From: Pyxicephalus adspersus
Taxonomy: Eukaryota; Chordata; Amphibia; Anura; Pyxicephalidae
Assembly (NCBI RefSeq): GCF_032062135.1
Contig: NC_092860.1
Coordinates: forward strand, 128,236,625 to 128,300,624
Length of the DNA stretch: 64,000 nucleotides
Direction: 5' to 3'
Below, piece by piece: positions 1 through 12,700 of the stretch. The first letter of the stretch is position 1. The number at the start of each line of letters is the position of its first letter. Under the pieces are notes generated by a model. It was not told where the DNA came from and did no database searches. It saw only the letters and a program-made list of their open reading frames with translations. Made by a program: the position numbers and the translations under genes.

Positions 1-25
1 ATCTGTGTATCTATCTATCTATCTA

Positions 26-74
<49 letters not shown>

Positions 75-76
75 GA

Positions 77-114
<38 letters not shown>

Positions 115-128
115 GAATCTATCTATAT
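1..128. repeat. (ATCT)n tetranucleotide microsatellite
   Basis: Nearly uninterrupted ATCT units with a short ATCTGTCTGTCT variant near the start and two ATGAATCT interruptions. It begins at the window edge, so its full length is unknown. Confidence 0.97.
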
Positions 129-1690
129 TCCCTGCTTTAATCCAGCAAATTAAAAGGCTTGGTGAGAAGTTTTATTTTCTTTCTGATTCATCCATAATTA
201 TTTTACTTTTCTCATTTAGTCCTTATTTTTCTAGAAAAGAGAGAATACAACAGGAAGAATGGGTTCCATAATTCATAATTCCTGTTTATTCTTTGTAGTA
301 TCTAGATTGTTGTCACTATGGTTGTCACTTAGATTTGATCCTGTTGTAGTTTCCTATTGCTGATCTTGTAATCTTAAAGTGGTAAAACCAGTCAACTGCC
401 CAAATCCTTAGGTTGGGACCCCCTTATCCATAGTGAAATGGTATTTTGTTCACATATTTAATGTGTACTGAAAGTCTAAGAAGATAAAATGAAAAAAATC
501 CTTTTTTCATACAAAGGAAAATATGCAGCAAAAAGACTGAACTATACCTGCAGTATTAACATATCACTTTAACGCATTGATTTTTTACCTTTAATATACT
601 ATTTCCTGCAAATTAGCATATATATGCCCTTACAGTGCTTTCTATCTTTAAACAATATCTTGTTTTCTTCCCCTCACTAAAAAACCCTCAAACCAAAAAC
701 TATTAAAAGAAAGGCAATTTTTTCATGCTTTTTTTATTCTAAATGCAGAATTCATGTCAAAGGAAACTTTTACATCAGTGACAAGGAAGCTTAAAACCCA
801 TCAGTTTGTAGGAAGGCTTGCCTGGTAAGACACAGTATATTTCCATTAAGTTAATCTAAAAGTCAGCCTTTTGTAATCCTAAGTATAATACATTAAAGCC
901 TTTCAAGTGCAACTCAGCAAAATGCAGAATTTCATATCCCTACTTACTGCAGGCGCTCATTGCTAACTATTAAACATTTATATATTGTACAGGTTAAAGA
1001 TGGGAAACACTCACAGTGATTAATTATGGATGATATTGGGAATATCTCGCCCTTCATCCTCTCACCCAGCCTGTAATGCAAGTTTTCCAAAAAAAACACT
1101 TTAAAAGCATCTTTTTTCTTAGTCCCCATAAGGAATTTACGCGTTAACTACACTTTTAAGTTAAAGGTTTGGATGTTCACAATATAAGATGAGTGATAAA
1201 TCTATACAGGAAAATTTATAGGAAGTGTTTCTCCTCTTCTCCAAGGAAGGGCAACCTATTTTCATGGAATCACATTAGTGGTTGAAAGTAGGTTTCTGCA
1301 CTAATGTGGAATTTACATGGAAGTCCCGTTTAGTTTTGTCCTGTGGCGTTTTCCATAGAAATGTGTCCAGCACTCCCGAAATTTCAGTTTCTATCAGCCT
1401 CCTCAGCCAATTGAGTGTTCCCAAGTGTCATTGCAAAGGCTGATTAAATCGGTCAAAGATGTCACACAGGTTTTTCAAAGATTGGCACAATAATGGCTCC
1501 TGACAAAGTTTGCAGGGGTACAGAGGAAAGCAGTACTTGTGGAGGGTTAAAATGGAATGCAGAGGTGATCAGTGGTAAAGGGAGAGTTGGAAGGAAGTAG
1601 TGGGGTGACAAGGGGCGGGTTAATGGTAGATCGGTGAGATGTACATATTGGTACCAAGGTGATCAGTGGTGATTGAGGGATGCAAAAGTG
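129..1690. other. AT-rich intergenic DNA, no feature recognised
   Basis: Single-copy-looking AT-rich sequence. The only open frames are about 60 codons with no domain-like composition. I see no exon with convincing splice sites, no tRNA-like fold and no TE terminus. Confidence 0.6.
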
Positions 1691-1693
1691 TTT

Positions 1694-1725
1694 AGTGGTG
1701 GTGGTGGTGGTGGGGGGGGGGGGGG
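1694..1725. repeat. (GGT)n run followed by poly-G
   Basis: Short GGT repeats that pass directly into about 13 consecutive G residues. It lies in a GT/G-rich, purine-skewed stretch. The proline-rich minus-strand frame across it is a repeat artefact. Confidence 0.9.
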
Positions 1726-2019
1726 TGTAATAATGATTAGCTGTGGATTATGGGTACAAGGGTAAGCAGTCCTTGTGAAGGAGTACTGGAGGTAAGTAAA
1801 TAATGAACAGGGGCGAAACCTAACAAGGAAGATCAGAGGTGAGCATTGATACAAAACAGGTGCAAAGGTAAGATGTAAAATCTTCTAATTTCTGCCTCTC
1901 ATGTTTGGTCATAGCCCACCAGCTGTCATTGTTCACCAGACAGATTTGCTAAGCCATACTTCTAAGGCCCTGGTCCAGCAACAGTACTCACAAGTCACCA
2001 GTCCCCCAATCTAATGTGT

Positions 2020-2830
2020 TGTTTTAGAAATATTTATCTGCATAAATATGGAAATATATCCCCTATCAATGCATATAGATATTCAATTAAAGAAGGTTCA
2101 TGCACAAATGATAGCTAGTCACTCTAACGGTTTAATTAGGAAAACAAGGTGAAACAAAGTACACAGCAATATTGTCAGATATCTAAACATAGGAACTTCA
2201 ATCAATGATATATATATCACATGGACATAAAGTTATTAGTAGTAACCCCTGTAATAATCTAGTAACTACTTAGTACACAATACATCAAAACAATATACCA
2301 ATAATAACATAGACATATACTGAACAATATAAGAATGCAATTCAGAAATGTGTAATAGCTACCTGTAAAGATGTTGATGGGTACCCCAGGAGCCTGATTC
2401 ACTAAGTCCCATCATTCCCTTTCTCCTTATTATTATTCCAGCTCCTCTTTTATATAGTTAAGTCCCATTAGGTAACATTGAGACTCTTGGATTGGTTAGT
2501 GGGTGTGTTCTGTACAATGAGTTGGCACACACCCCACTAGATTGGGATTGGTTAAGGTAATTTGATGGCCCTCCCAACTAAAATTGATATAAGAATCTCT
2601 TGCTGGAATCTAAATTTAAGGGTCAACCAGAGGTCCAGCTGGGTTATCAACCCAACCCATCTGTTTGATTATGCATCCATCTTCTGCTTGATGGATTAAT
2701 TGCCCCTTGAGGGTTCTACTGGTAACCAGTTTGTTATGGGAACTAGATCTTGTGTACTGGCATGTTTTATTATCTGTTTTGTTTATTGTTCCTTGGTTGA
2801 GGTTTCTTGATAACCACTGATAAGACATCC
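2020..2830 (-). mobile_element. LTR-like promoter block (probable degraded LTR)
   Basis: On the minus strand this block has three CCAAT boxes, then a consensus TATA box, then a stretch with splice-donor-like and AT-rich sequence: the order of a U3/R LTR promoter. The upstream edge may be near 2827, where the minus strand reads TGTCTTATC. I could not find a matching CA end or target duplication, so the boundaries are soft and a diverged host promoter is not excluded. No gag, pol or env remnant adjoins it. What I see is the promoter motifs; the LTR identity is inferred. Confidence 0.35.
2448..2551 (-). promoter_or_regulatory. TATA box with three upstream CCAAT boxes
   Basis: The minus strand reads TATATAAAA at 2456-2448, with CCAAT boxes (plus-strand ATTGG) at 2491-2495, 2541-2545 and 2547-2551, about 35-100 bp upstream. 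This is a textbook RNA polymerase II core promoter arrangement that would start transcription near 2420 on the minus strand. No coding exon is visible downstream. Confidence 0.5.
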
Positions 2831-2984
2831 CCTAGGTGATCCAGATGGCCAGTACAAAGAAAAACAGGTTTCATGTTTACACACAACATTCGTGCACCTG
2901 TACGCATACATTATATATACATTTATATCTATCCACATATATCTATAAATATCTATAAACAATCTTGAGGTGCAACAAACGCTA

Positions 2985-3420
2985 CACTCTTCCCCTATAG
3001 CAAGCCCCTAATCAGCCACAGGAAGCTAGTTGTGTTGTCCCAGCACACGGTTTCCCCCAGGGCTTCTGTATGCAAGGAATGGTGTCTGGCAAAGGACAGA
3101 GAGGACCAGGAACCCTAAAGATAATGCAGTACTCAGATTCCAGCATAGATAAAACCAGAATACAGAGGTAATTTACATTCCGTCCCCCAGACGAAGTATA
3201 AGACAAAAACAGTCAGGGTCATAAGCAAAAGGTCGGTCCAGGCAGCATACAATCCAAGAGTCTAGAGCAGACAAGGTCAGCAGCAGTAAATCAGATTCAC
3301 ACACCAGCAGCAAGTCACCCAAACTTAACGCTACAACAGGAACTGGGGATAGTGAGCGGGAAAGCTATAAAGTCCTAGCAGCTGATGGCAGTGCAGGATT
3401 CAGTCAGAAACTGATCAGAC
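2985..3420. repeat. Retroelement-like non-coding block
   Basis: This block is less AT-rich than its flanks and carries repeated CAGNAGCAG and GTCCAGGCAG-type motifs (around 3235-3320). They resemble the GC-rich block at 21.8-22.2 kb, with its repeated 'gtccaggta...gtcagggcaggc'. Such motifs often surround the primer-binding region of frog and fish LTR elements, but I see no LTR ends here. Classification is a guess. Confidence 0.25.
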
Positions 3421-4893
3421 CCTAAAACCACATAGTGCTGTGCACAGTCTCAGTTCGGGCTGAAGATGCCAAAAAGTAGATCTCAGGCTGCATGGCTAAA
3501 GGGAAGCAGGGGCTACTGCTTCTTCGTTCTCCTTGCTGCTGTGAGTGATGTTGTTTGACAGAATAAATGTGGTTTGATACTGCAATGGCACACAGCATGG
3601 GATCGCTGGTCAGACAAGCATCTCCTAACAATACAATCTGGCTATAAATACTAGCCTATGGCCCTTGGCACCATACAATATACCTGCCATCAACAGGTAT
3701 AGCAAAGGCTCAGTGCCAAATCTAATCGCTGAACATCGTTGAAATCCAGCTTTATTTGTTTTGCTTAAGTGTCTGACTGCTTTTGAATAGCATGAACCAA
3801 CTTTAAAAAAGACTTTATTGTATATCTCGAGAGGGTGGACTGCAGATGTAACAATACTGTAGAGGTATTTAGTATGTTATCTGTCTCTTAGTACATATGC
3901 AGCCATACATGCCTTTGTTTCATTTCTAAATGGTATTTGTTACGCATGAAGATAAATTTCTATCAGTAACAAAAAAATACACTGGGGTCAAATGGGAATA
4001 TCTCAATTTCTAGGACTCATTCTCTTTGTGAAGAAGATGGAACTGTGTCCTTTCAAGAAAAGGGTAACCTGTCATGCTGAAGAGCACTCTGGACTCAGAG
4101 AGCAATTTTCTAGTTAGTATACCTTGACAGAATTTTAGAAGTGAATGCAATCACTGAAATTGATTCCTGTGCTACATTAATCTTCCTCTCTGCAAGTACT
4201 TTATAGGGTTGTATTCCAGATATGCTTGTTCCCATGTACTGAAGATGCTGTTACTGCAATTATCCCCTACATTTCTTACACTTAACATAAATATGTTATC
4301 TCTTATGTTTCTTAATGTTCTGTATTGCTGAATATGCTGGATGTTTTCTGGTTTTATTGTGGTAATCTGGTATACACAAAAGAAAGCCAAATGTCCTGCA
4401 TTTGCACTTGCTGGAGAACAAGAGTCTTGACACAAGTGTTTATCAGAGAGAACAGCTGTTTTTCAATATGTTGCAGTATTTAAATATGTTGTTTATTTTG
4501 CTAAAGTAGTAGAAAACAATCGTGGAAATTCAGTAGGAAAAAATAAGATATTAATGGGTTTAGAGTGGCTAAGAGAAGGAGATGGATTTATAGCCTAACT
4601 CCAGGAAAAAATAAAACCCTTGCAGTAAGGATTCTCAGGAACCACAAGGAATAAATGCTACTCAATATACAAGCTCCTCTGTACAACCATTCTGTATCAT
4701 TGTCTTCTCTAAGGAGTACAGTGCTGCAGTTAGAAGTGAAAACACAGAAAACACAGAGAAGGTTGACAGCTCCTAGGGAGTAAGAGATATGCTAAATATT
4801 TTTTTACTTGCCACTAGACCTAAATCAATATTACCCTTTGCAGTGTGGAGTTAGCCCCATTGCAGGGGTAGGATGAAGTTATTTCTGGAGTTC

Positions 4894-5170
4894 GACTTTA
4901 AACTCCTGGGCGGTTCATTTCTGTCCAGATTTATATGTCTAAAAGGGGTACATTGTTTTTCATTAAAATTTATTATATAAATTTTCATAAATGGCCGCAC
5001 GCACCAACGTCACCAGGAACTCATTAGATGCGGTGGCTCATTAGATGCAGAGGAGGAAGCGAGGATGATGGAGGACGAAGGAGGATGCCGGTGGATCAGG
5101 TAACATCTATTTACTATTGGTTTTCACTGTTTTAGCTACCCCCAGTGTGACTTGGGGTTACCACTTTCAG
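4894..5170. mobile_element. Fragment of TTAA-type MITE family
   Basis: It begins TTTAAACTCCTGGGCGG and ends near a sequence reading CCCCAGTGTGACTTGGGGTTACC. Both resemble the termini and sub-terminal motif of the better-preserved TTAA elements at 41.1, 45.3 and 62.6 kb. The interior differs, so this is a diverged or composite copy. Confidence 0.4.
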
Positions 5171-5337
5171 CATCTTCATTTTACATTTATTACCAGAATA
5201 AAGTCTTTTGCTTGAAGATGTGGTGCAGAAAAAATATCATACCCTGTTCTAAAAGCAGACTGAAGAGTCATACCCATGCAATCAAACACAACACAGTGGC
5301 CTAGATCTGACTGGCCTGTCATGCTCTTCTACACAAT

Positions 5338-5569
5338 GGGGCAGATTTATTAAAGCTCTCCAGAGCTGGAGAGGATACACTTTCTTTCATCAGTGAAGCT
5401 GGGAGATCCCGCAGACCTTGAATGGATTTCCTAAAAGTCATTTGCTATTTGTTAGCAAATATTTTGAATCCTGGACCAGATTCATTCCAGGTTTGCTGGA
5501 TCACCCAGATTCACTGATGAGTGAAGTGTATCCTCTCCAGCCTTGGAGAGCTTGAATAAATCGGGCCCA
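5338..5569. mobile_element. Fold-back MITE, copy 1 (best preserved)
   Basis: About 230 bp made almost wholly of two inverted arms. The left arm reads CAGATTTATTAAAGCTCTCC and continues through 'gctggagaggatacactt...atcagtgaagctggg'. The right arm is its reverse complement, starting from GGGCCCGATTTATTCAAGCTC. Arms are roughly 100 bp with scattered mismatches. There is no coding capacity, so it must have been mobilised in trans. Related copies lie at 12.0, 15.0 and 24.8 kb. Confidence 0.85.
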
Positions 5570-8500
5570 ATGTTCTAATTATCCCTTCTAAAGGAGTTGT
5601 GCAGGGGGTGTTTGAATAGGAGCTCTTGTCATTCAGTTGACCAGGGAAAAAAGGTTAAAATCATAACTTTATGCTGCATGAATATCCTTATATATAAGTT
5701 TTCTATCACAAACTCTGCAAGTAATGGGGGTGAACCCATGGCGGTGAACCTATATCTCAATCCTATATAAATATATACATAGTTGTTCATATAATGCCAT
5801 GAAATACTCAGTCTGAAAAGTCATAGTTTTCCAAGTCTCGTGTTATTGACTAGAATATATTCAGTAGCTATTTGAAAGCAGCTAATTTGAAATATGTTTT
5901 GCTATTTTCAGCTAATGGACAAATACAGTATTTATTTAGGATTATCCATTTTAAAGTGTGACTGCTTCAAAGTCAAGGACTAGTGATAAAAAAAACCACA
6001 CTAACCGCCACGGTAGCAATAGCTTTACACAAGACCACATTTCAAAACACTGTTAAAAATGTCAGGCCTAAAGTTTCACAGTCTCATTTCCACAAGAAGC
6101 GATGCATGACCCAGAAGATTAAGTTACTCAGAATTGGAACTGTATGAGACTTCCACACTTGAAAAGGCAGCCAGAGTACACGGATCAACACGTAAAATAA
6201 AATATATGGATCATCCAGATATACCCATGGGTTAATTGACCTAATTTACACGTCTCCACTGAAAGAGAATGGTTGGAAGATTTTTGGATTTACTAAGAAT
6301 GCATTTTTTTTATTCCTGTCAAGAAATACTTTTTCCTTCTACACAAGGATGTAAAATTGTGATAACCAGAGCAAATACAAATCATGGCAAATGCCAGTGG
6401 TAATAATAATCAATCACGTTTTCATTTGCAGGCAAAATTAAACAAGGAGTCTTATGTGTTTGCTCCTATATTTATCAATACCAGCATTTGAAAGTTATAC
6501 AGTAACTTAATTTTTAGGCAGGTGCAAACTATGAAGATTTATTAATCCGGAGGGACATAAAAAATCATGGAAACTAAAGACAAAAGCTATTACAAATGAT
6601 AAAATGTACTAGTTTAGGTTGAATTGTGTATAACTCTCAGTATCTGTGGGTTTGCTTGATCCTGGTAAATAAATTGAATGTGTTTGATTACACAATCAGG
6701 ATTTTGTGTCAGATATGGAGATGAGTGAATGTACTGAGATTGAATTAGAATTTTTCAATTCAACATGAAAATTCAACTGTTACTCAAACTTTTATTTAAG
6801 TTTTTGATTAACAACTTTTCGAGTTGATTGCAAATCCCCAAAATAAAATTTTTGAGGGAACTCTGGCAACCGTGGGAACATATTCCAAGTGAGCGAATTA
6901 AAAACATATATTTTCTATAATGCAATGTTATAACATTGGCAGAAAACAGTCAATAAATGGTCAATCAGGAAATTTGTGTTTTTTAAAAGAAGTTTAGCTA
7001 TAGCAGCTACAGGGGAGGACTGGGAACCTTTTGTTTGAATACAAACAACAAATTTCTGTAGGTTAAAGTGATGGTGCTGAATTGATTACAGGACATCAGG
7101 TTTCTTTGCAGCTGTTGGCTTTCATTAGCATGGCATTTCGGTAACAAAGTAAATTGGTGATAAATGATGGTGATGTCAAATAAAGGATGCCAGGTGATCA
7201 CGGGTCTAAACAGTCAACAGGTTTCTAAAAAATGCCCATCATGTGCTATTGAATATGGGTCCTGCGCTAACCAATCTGAGTTTGGGGGGATTTATTGGTT
7301 CAGGGTCACCAGCCCAGTTTTTTTCATGTTGTCTTTCAGTGGGCTATTCTCTTGGCTGTAAGGGCTCCCCTTAGCTTGGGGAATCAAAAGAATAACTAAT
7401 TTTCCTGAAAATGTTACTAAAACACCAGCCTGACATGCTTGTTATTCATACTTTGAATGAATAAGTATATGTATGAAAAAGTACAGGTTCCCTGCCATGC
7501 TTCTATACAGAGGAGTTGGGGTCATCAGCATTGGGATCACATGTGCTGACAATCAGAAACAGCCTAGATGAAGTCCTTAGAAGGAACCACTTAAGCAATA
7601 TTCCTATTGTATTTATAGTACAATACAAATAGCTATATCATTGCAGCTGATACTGCATATTGCACTGGTCACAGCCAGTATATTAAACAGGCATCATAAG
7701 AAAACAAGGATTTCAAAGTAAAGCAATATTTTTTCTCAAGGGAAACTATCACCATGCCAATAAAACTTTTGACACACATAATAACATTCACAATATGCTA
7801 TTTTTTGGAATTTAAATTCTTCACTATTCTGTAAAGTTGGTGAAGAATGTGCATCATGAAATAATCAGAACTTTCTATTACAATCTATCTGTTTACTGAA
7901 GCTGGATTTAGCACTGCGGCAATGTCTTAGTTTAAAAAATGTTGAATGTGACCCATTTCTGTACTGTCAAAAATCTCTGTATGTGGTAGGGGAAACAAGA
8001 CAGTGGCTGACGACTTGTCTTTTAATGAATTTGTAACGCTGGTGCTCAGTATGTTGTTTTTATAATGTAAATCTGATATAAAGGTGTCACCTAGCTCTAT
8101 AATCTTTTATGCATATGCTGGGTACATACCAATACTTGCTTGGTTTGCAGTGTGACTGAATACACTTATAAGATGAGAGTTCAAAAGTAATGATACACCA
8201 GGTTGAGTTGTAAAGGACTAAGGAGGCTTGTCACAAAGCTTTTCATAATTTCTATGTTTTTTTTATACCAGTTTGTTCCTTTGAAACTTTGTAATTTACA
8301 CTTCATTAAAACACAATAAAAAAACAAAAATACTCAAGTCTTCATGGAAAACTCTTTTCTCTTTTCTCTTCAAAATGTTATTCCGTTCCTGTGTTGTTAA
8401 TTGAACCACTAATGCAAGTCTAAAAATAGTGCAGTTAAGCATGTTACAGAGTTAGGAATTAATGCAAAGTACAGTCAGCATTCTGGATTTGCTATATGAA

Positions 8501-8820
8501 CTTGCTGGCAATGTATAGTGGGAATGTGCACAGAGAAAAAGTTTATTAAGGCACAAGGGAGGCTGAACTAAAAGTTTTGAAATTAATAAATAAGTTACGT
8601 GAACATTGATGGGTTTGTTTTATTCATTTTGCTAAGTAATTGGTCTCTACTCATCTAGTAAATCTACCCCTTGGCCACTGGGCAGTATGGTTAGCGTATT
8701 CTAAATTCCAAAAAGGATTTTTACAAAGTTCTCACAGCTGCTTCGTGTTGCTGATCACCATTCCCAAAACTGGTAGTTGTGTTAGAGACTATAAAGAACT
8801 TACAAAAGCTTAACATGGAA
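5570..8820. other. AT-rich intergenic DNA, nothing recognised
   Basis: Long AT-rich stretch with only short open frames. I found no TE terminus, exon or RNA gene that I could support. Confidence 0.5.
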
Positions 8821-8821
8821 C

Positions 8822-8940
8822 TTTTGCAGAGCCCTCAATCCCTTCGCAATCAGACTCTTTTCGGTCCTGTGCTGTCCTGAATTTATTTTTCTTCCTGGTG
8901 CAGTGGAACTAGTGGGCACCACCACCTATGCCCTTCATGG
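8822..8940. repeat. Dispersed repeat fragment shared with 13.68 kb
   Basis: Starting at 'tgcagagccctcaatccc', about 100 bp align with 13684-13790: both contain 'gcagagccctcaatccct', then 'caatcaga', 'ctgtcctg' and 'aggaac/tggaac'. At 13.6 kb this lies inside a TTAA-flanked MITE, so this piece is probably a truncated copy of that element. Confidence 0.65.
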
Positions 8941-8978
8941 ATCTTCTTACATTAGCATGTCTGGTACTACATGAGATA

Positions 8979-8982
<4 letters not shown>

Positions 8983-9033
<51 letters not shown>

Positions 9034-9072
9034 TACNNNNNNNNNNNNNNNNNNNNNNNNNNNNNNNNNNNN

Positions 9073-9122
<50 letters not shown>
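8983..9122. repeat. (TA)n microsatellite containing an assembly gap
   Basis: Alternating TA on both sides of 36 N bases (9037-9072). The open frames running through it on both strands (poly Tyr-Ile) are artefacts. The array length is unresolved, and the N count may be a placeholder. Confidence 0.97.
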
Positions 9123-9127
<5 letters not shown>

Positions 9128-9884
9128 TCACAGCTTCTATCTAGGCACTGCTGGAAAGTTGTGACAAAAGAGGGGTGGCAACAAAATGCGCTCCTTGACA
9201 GATATTCCCCCTTTCCCCTTCTTCTCCTTCTAGGTGAATACATATTATGCATTGTTTTCATGTTTCTTATGTATGAATGTTATTTTTCATTTTTTTTTGT
9301 TTCTTGGACAATTTTGTGTCCAACAATGGCTATATAATTACCTTATGTTTATTATACAATATTCTTTACTTCGTCACTGACATTTTTTAAACCTTTTGTG
9401 CTTTTGTTTTCCACTTTCATTATATTCTTCTCTTTTCTTCTTGGCCGTTATTCTTTTCTTTTCCACAGGATGAAGGGGTTAGTACATGGTGTTACTTCTG
9501 TACACTCTGTGTGTTTTCTCTTCTTTTTTTTTCTGTTGTATGGCTGTAACCCCTTGATATTGTTTTATCATTTTCTCCTTTTAAATAAAGGATGTTAAAA
9601 AAATAAAGTATGCTGCTTTTGCAAAAAATTTTGAGAAAAATAAATTTTCAATTTTCCTCATCACTACCATGGAAATGGGAGCCAAGTATCCTTCCAATAC
9701 ATCATTTTTATCCTCCCACTGATCAATAACGCCAGGTACGTCTCCCACTGGCCAACAACCCCATTTCTCTCTCACAGCTCAGTGATTCTGGGAAATTTTT
9801 CCACCGCTGATCAACGACATTGTGCAATTTACTCCACGCCAAGCACTATTTTTTTCTTCCACTAAGCAGCAATGTAATACTTAA

Positions 9885-11020
9885 AGTGTACCTAAACTCA
9901 ACATTATTTTTTTAAGTGCAAGAAAAGGGTGCAGCATTGCCTCGACGATGAGGGTGACAACATGGATTAGGGTGACAAAGGGGTCCTTAGATGGGGATGG
10001 CAACATAGAAGAGGGTGACAACATAGATTAGGATGACGACACACTCTATAGATGGAGGTGACAATACAGATTAGAGTGACAACAGGGTCCAGGGATGGGG
10101 ATGACAACAAAGATTATGGTGACAACACAGATTAGGGTGACAATGGCTCTACAGGTGGGGTGACAATGCAGATGAGGGTGACAAAGGGTATTAGATCGAC
10201 AATGAACTCTACTGAAACTGACAGCAGGCTCTATGGATGAGGGTGACAATGCAGGTGAGGGTGACAACACAAATTTTGATAACAACAGGCTCCGCGGGTG
10301 GGGGTGACAACAGAGATTAAGATGATAATGGGCTCCACAGATGGGGGTGACAACACAGATTAGGATGACAATGGGTTCCAGGGATAAAGTTGACAACGCA
10401 GATTAGAGTCACAACACAGATGAGGTTGACAAAGTGCTTCATGGGTGAAAGTGGCAATGGGCTCCACAGATGAGGGTGATATTGGGCTTTGCAGATGGGG
10501 GTGACAACATGAATTAGGGTGGCAACTTGTTCCATGGGTAAGAGTGACAACACGGATGCGAATACCAGCTATGATGAGGGTGACAACTAGTTCCATGGAT
10601 GAGCATTACAAAGTGGATGGGGATGACAATTGGCTCCACAGAGGAAGATGATAATACTGCACAGGGGTCCGACATGGCAGTTGGATGGGGTCTCTGATCT
10701 GTGTCTTGTGATATGGGCTTGATCTGTAGGAACATCTAACATCTATGACATCAGCACCAACCAATCACAGAAGACAACACACTGATTGGTTAGAATGTCC
10801 TGAAAGGTAGTTTGAGCATTGAGGGAGGGCTGTGGGTAGAGAAGAAGTGAATGACATGGCCATCTGCCACACATAAGATGGCCGATTACATATAACTAAT
10901 GTTTTATTTTTCATGGATGAAAGCTAACACAGCCAGCACCATTATGGGGACTGACATTCCAGTGCAAGAAGGTGAGAATAGATATCTAAAATTAGGTCTA
11001 ATGTTAGAGTTAGGTTCGCT
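9885..11020. mobile_element. TTAA-flanked T2/Kolobok-like MITE with internal minisatellite
   Basis: TTAA occurs at 9881-9884 and 11021-11024. Inside, the left terminus AGTGTACCTAAACTCAACAT is the imperfect inverted repeat of the right terminus ATGTTAGAGTTAGGTTCGCT (about 15 of 21 positions match). TTAA target sites with TTAAAGN(G/A)-type termini are described for the T2/Kolobok MITEs of Xenopus, so that assignment is by resemblance. The interior is non-coding and largely filled by a tandem repeat (9946-10655). Confidence 0.6.
9946..10655. repeat. Degenerate minisatellite, GGRTGACAA-based
   Basis: The core GGGTGACAA(C/T) recurs about twenty times at roughly 18-24 base spacing, with alternating tails such as 'cacagatta' and 'gggctccacagatg'. 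The minus-strand frames across it (repeating His-Pro-Cys/Val) are repeat shadows, not a gene. Confidence 0.9.
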
Positions 11021-12017
11021 TTAAGTTTTTAGGGACAATTTTAGAGATTTGTTTTAGTGTTAGGGTCGGATGTATTGTGTCAAGGTTGGAGAAAGTTAAA
11101 ATGTTAGGGGTGCTTTAGATAGAAGATACATTGCTGATCAGACAAATTATTCATCCTGGTTCTTCATGGAAATTGGCTTGAAATTCATGCCAATGCTAGT
11201 AATGGCAGGAATTTGATACTGAAAACAAATGAATCACACTAAAAGGCCATTGAAATATGTGTTAAACACTAAATACATTATGTATCAGTGTATAGATCAA
11301 ACATCAGCTGAACAGAACATTCATATAATCAAAAATTACCAGAAACAATTCAGTTCCATGTCCATAAAACTTCTTAAAGTTTGACAGGCTCCTGTGCAGT
11401 GAAAATATGAAAATGAAACGAGCCATTGATTTATCTGATTTGTGTTTTAATGAACCTGTAAGCATGGTGCACAGCATGGTGTTCTCATGATTTGAAGATT
11501 TCACTCTCAGGATTATACATTATACATAACTAGCATACTTACCTATTCTTGACTGGCGTGAATAACCTACAAAGACAGAAGTTAGGAATTTCCAAAACTA
11601 TTGTGGTGATCATATAAAAGTATGAAATAATATGCAATATTATGCTATACAATGAGGTTTTGTGGTTACAGTAATCCTGCAACAGGGTCACTCTTAGCCA
11701 CAGGAATGACTACATGGGTCGAAATCAAGCTACTACTACTAGGACCATGAGCATAGAAAAAACATTGCTACTACTGATTGCTTTTTCCAGCTCTTATTAC
11801 ATTCCTTTCAAAAATGTGTTTCATTTTATTTATTTTTTCTTTGTGTTTTTACCAGACACAACATCTTGTGAATGTCTTTAAAAGTTCATGGCAATCATAA
11901 GGAAAAATAAGGAAATAAATATCTCTCCTTTTCCATAACAAGGTAAGCATTGACGCCCTCCAAAACACAAGGGTAAATACCATTGCACTCAACTCAACAC
12001 TCAGGCACTAAAACATT

Positions 12018-12206
12018 GGGCCTGATTTATTAAAACTCTCCCAGACTGGAGAAGACCATCATGAGAGAACCTGGGTCATCCAGGAAACTGGCAATGGATC
12101 TTGTACATAGCAAATGATTTCTAAGTAATCTGTTTCAGGTGTGTTGGATTGCCCATGTTTTCCTATGATAGTCGATAGTCTCAAGTCTTGGAGAGCTTTA
12201 TTAAAC
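12018..12206. mobile_element. Fold-back MITE, copy 2
   Basis: It starts GGGCCTGATTTATTAAAACTC and ends 'ttggagagctttattaaa', the same arms as the 5.3 kb copy. The centre is more diverged, and the 'gaggatacactttcatcagtgaag' segment is partly lost. Confidence 0.7.
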
Positions 12207-12529
12207 CATTACCATTATGCTTAAGTAAAAATGTCCATTCTTCATGTCTACTCTACATGATAAATAAGATCAATTTTAAATTATATGTAAAATGAAATCT
12301 TATTTATTTTTGGATGGAGTTCCCTCCACTCATCCCGAACCCAGATGAAGGGTATCTCCCTTACACAGTTTTCACTAGAACAGGGTTCTCCATTGGAAGA
12401 CTTCCCCTTACTTCACTTGAAGAGCTAAAGTAAAAACTCAATCAACACTTAAAACAGAATCGAATCACATTGTTTTATATATACAACAGTTTCAACCCAC
12501 TAAAATTGAAGAGAACTCGTCAGATAATT

Positions 12530-12700
12530 AGGGTTCAACAGAGCCACCATCAGAAATTTTGGGGCCCCTTAGTAGGTAAACTTCCTGGGACCCCCTCCCC
12601 TATGTATAAAGGTTCCAGCATTGCAAAAATTATGCTCTTTTAATCAGAGCCCAGTATAGAAATATCCCCTTCCCCCCAGCCCTGGGGCTCAACTCAGAAC
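12530..12700. repeat. Possible TE end ('gagccaccatcagaaattttggggcccc')
   Basis: A local GC-rich block in AT-rich DNA. A related 'ggggcccc' motif occurs at 39.28 kb. I see no inverted partner, so this is only a suspected repeat. Confidence 0.25.

Noticed and set aside
8928..9261. Open frames on both strands through the TA repeat
   Set aside because: They consist of Tyr-Ile repeats and unknown bases over an assembly gap.
10046..10735. Several overlapping minus-strand frames rich in His, Pro and Cys
   Set aside because: All lie in the GGGTGACAA minisatellite; the periodic composition comes from the repeat.
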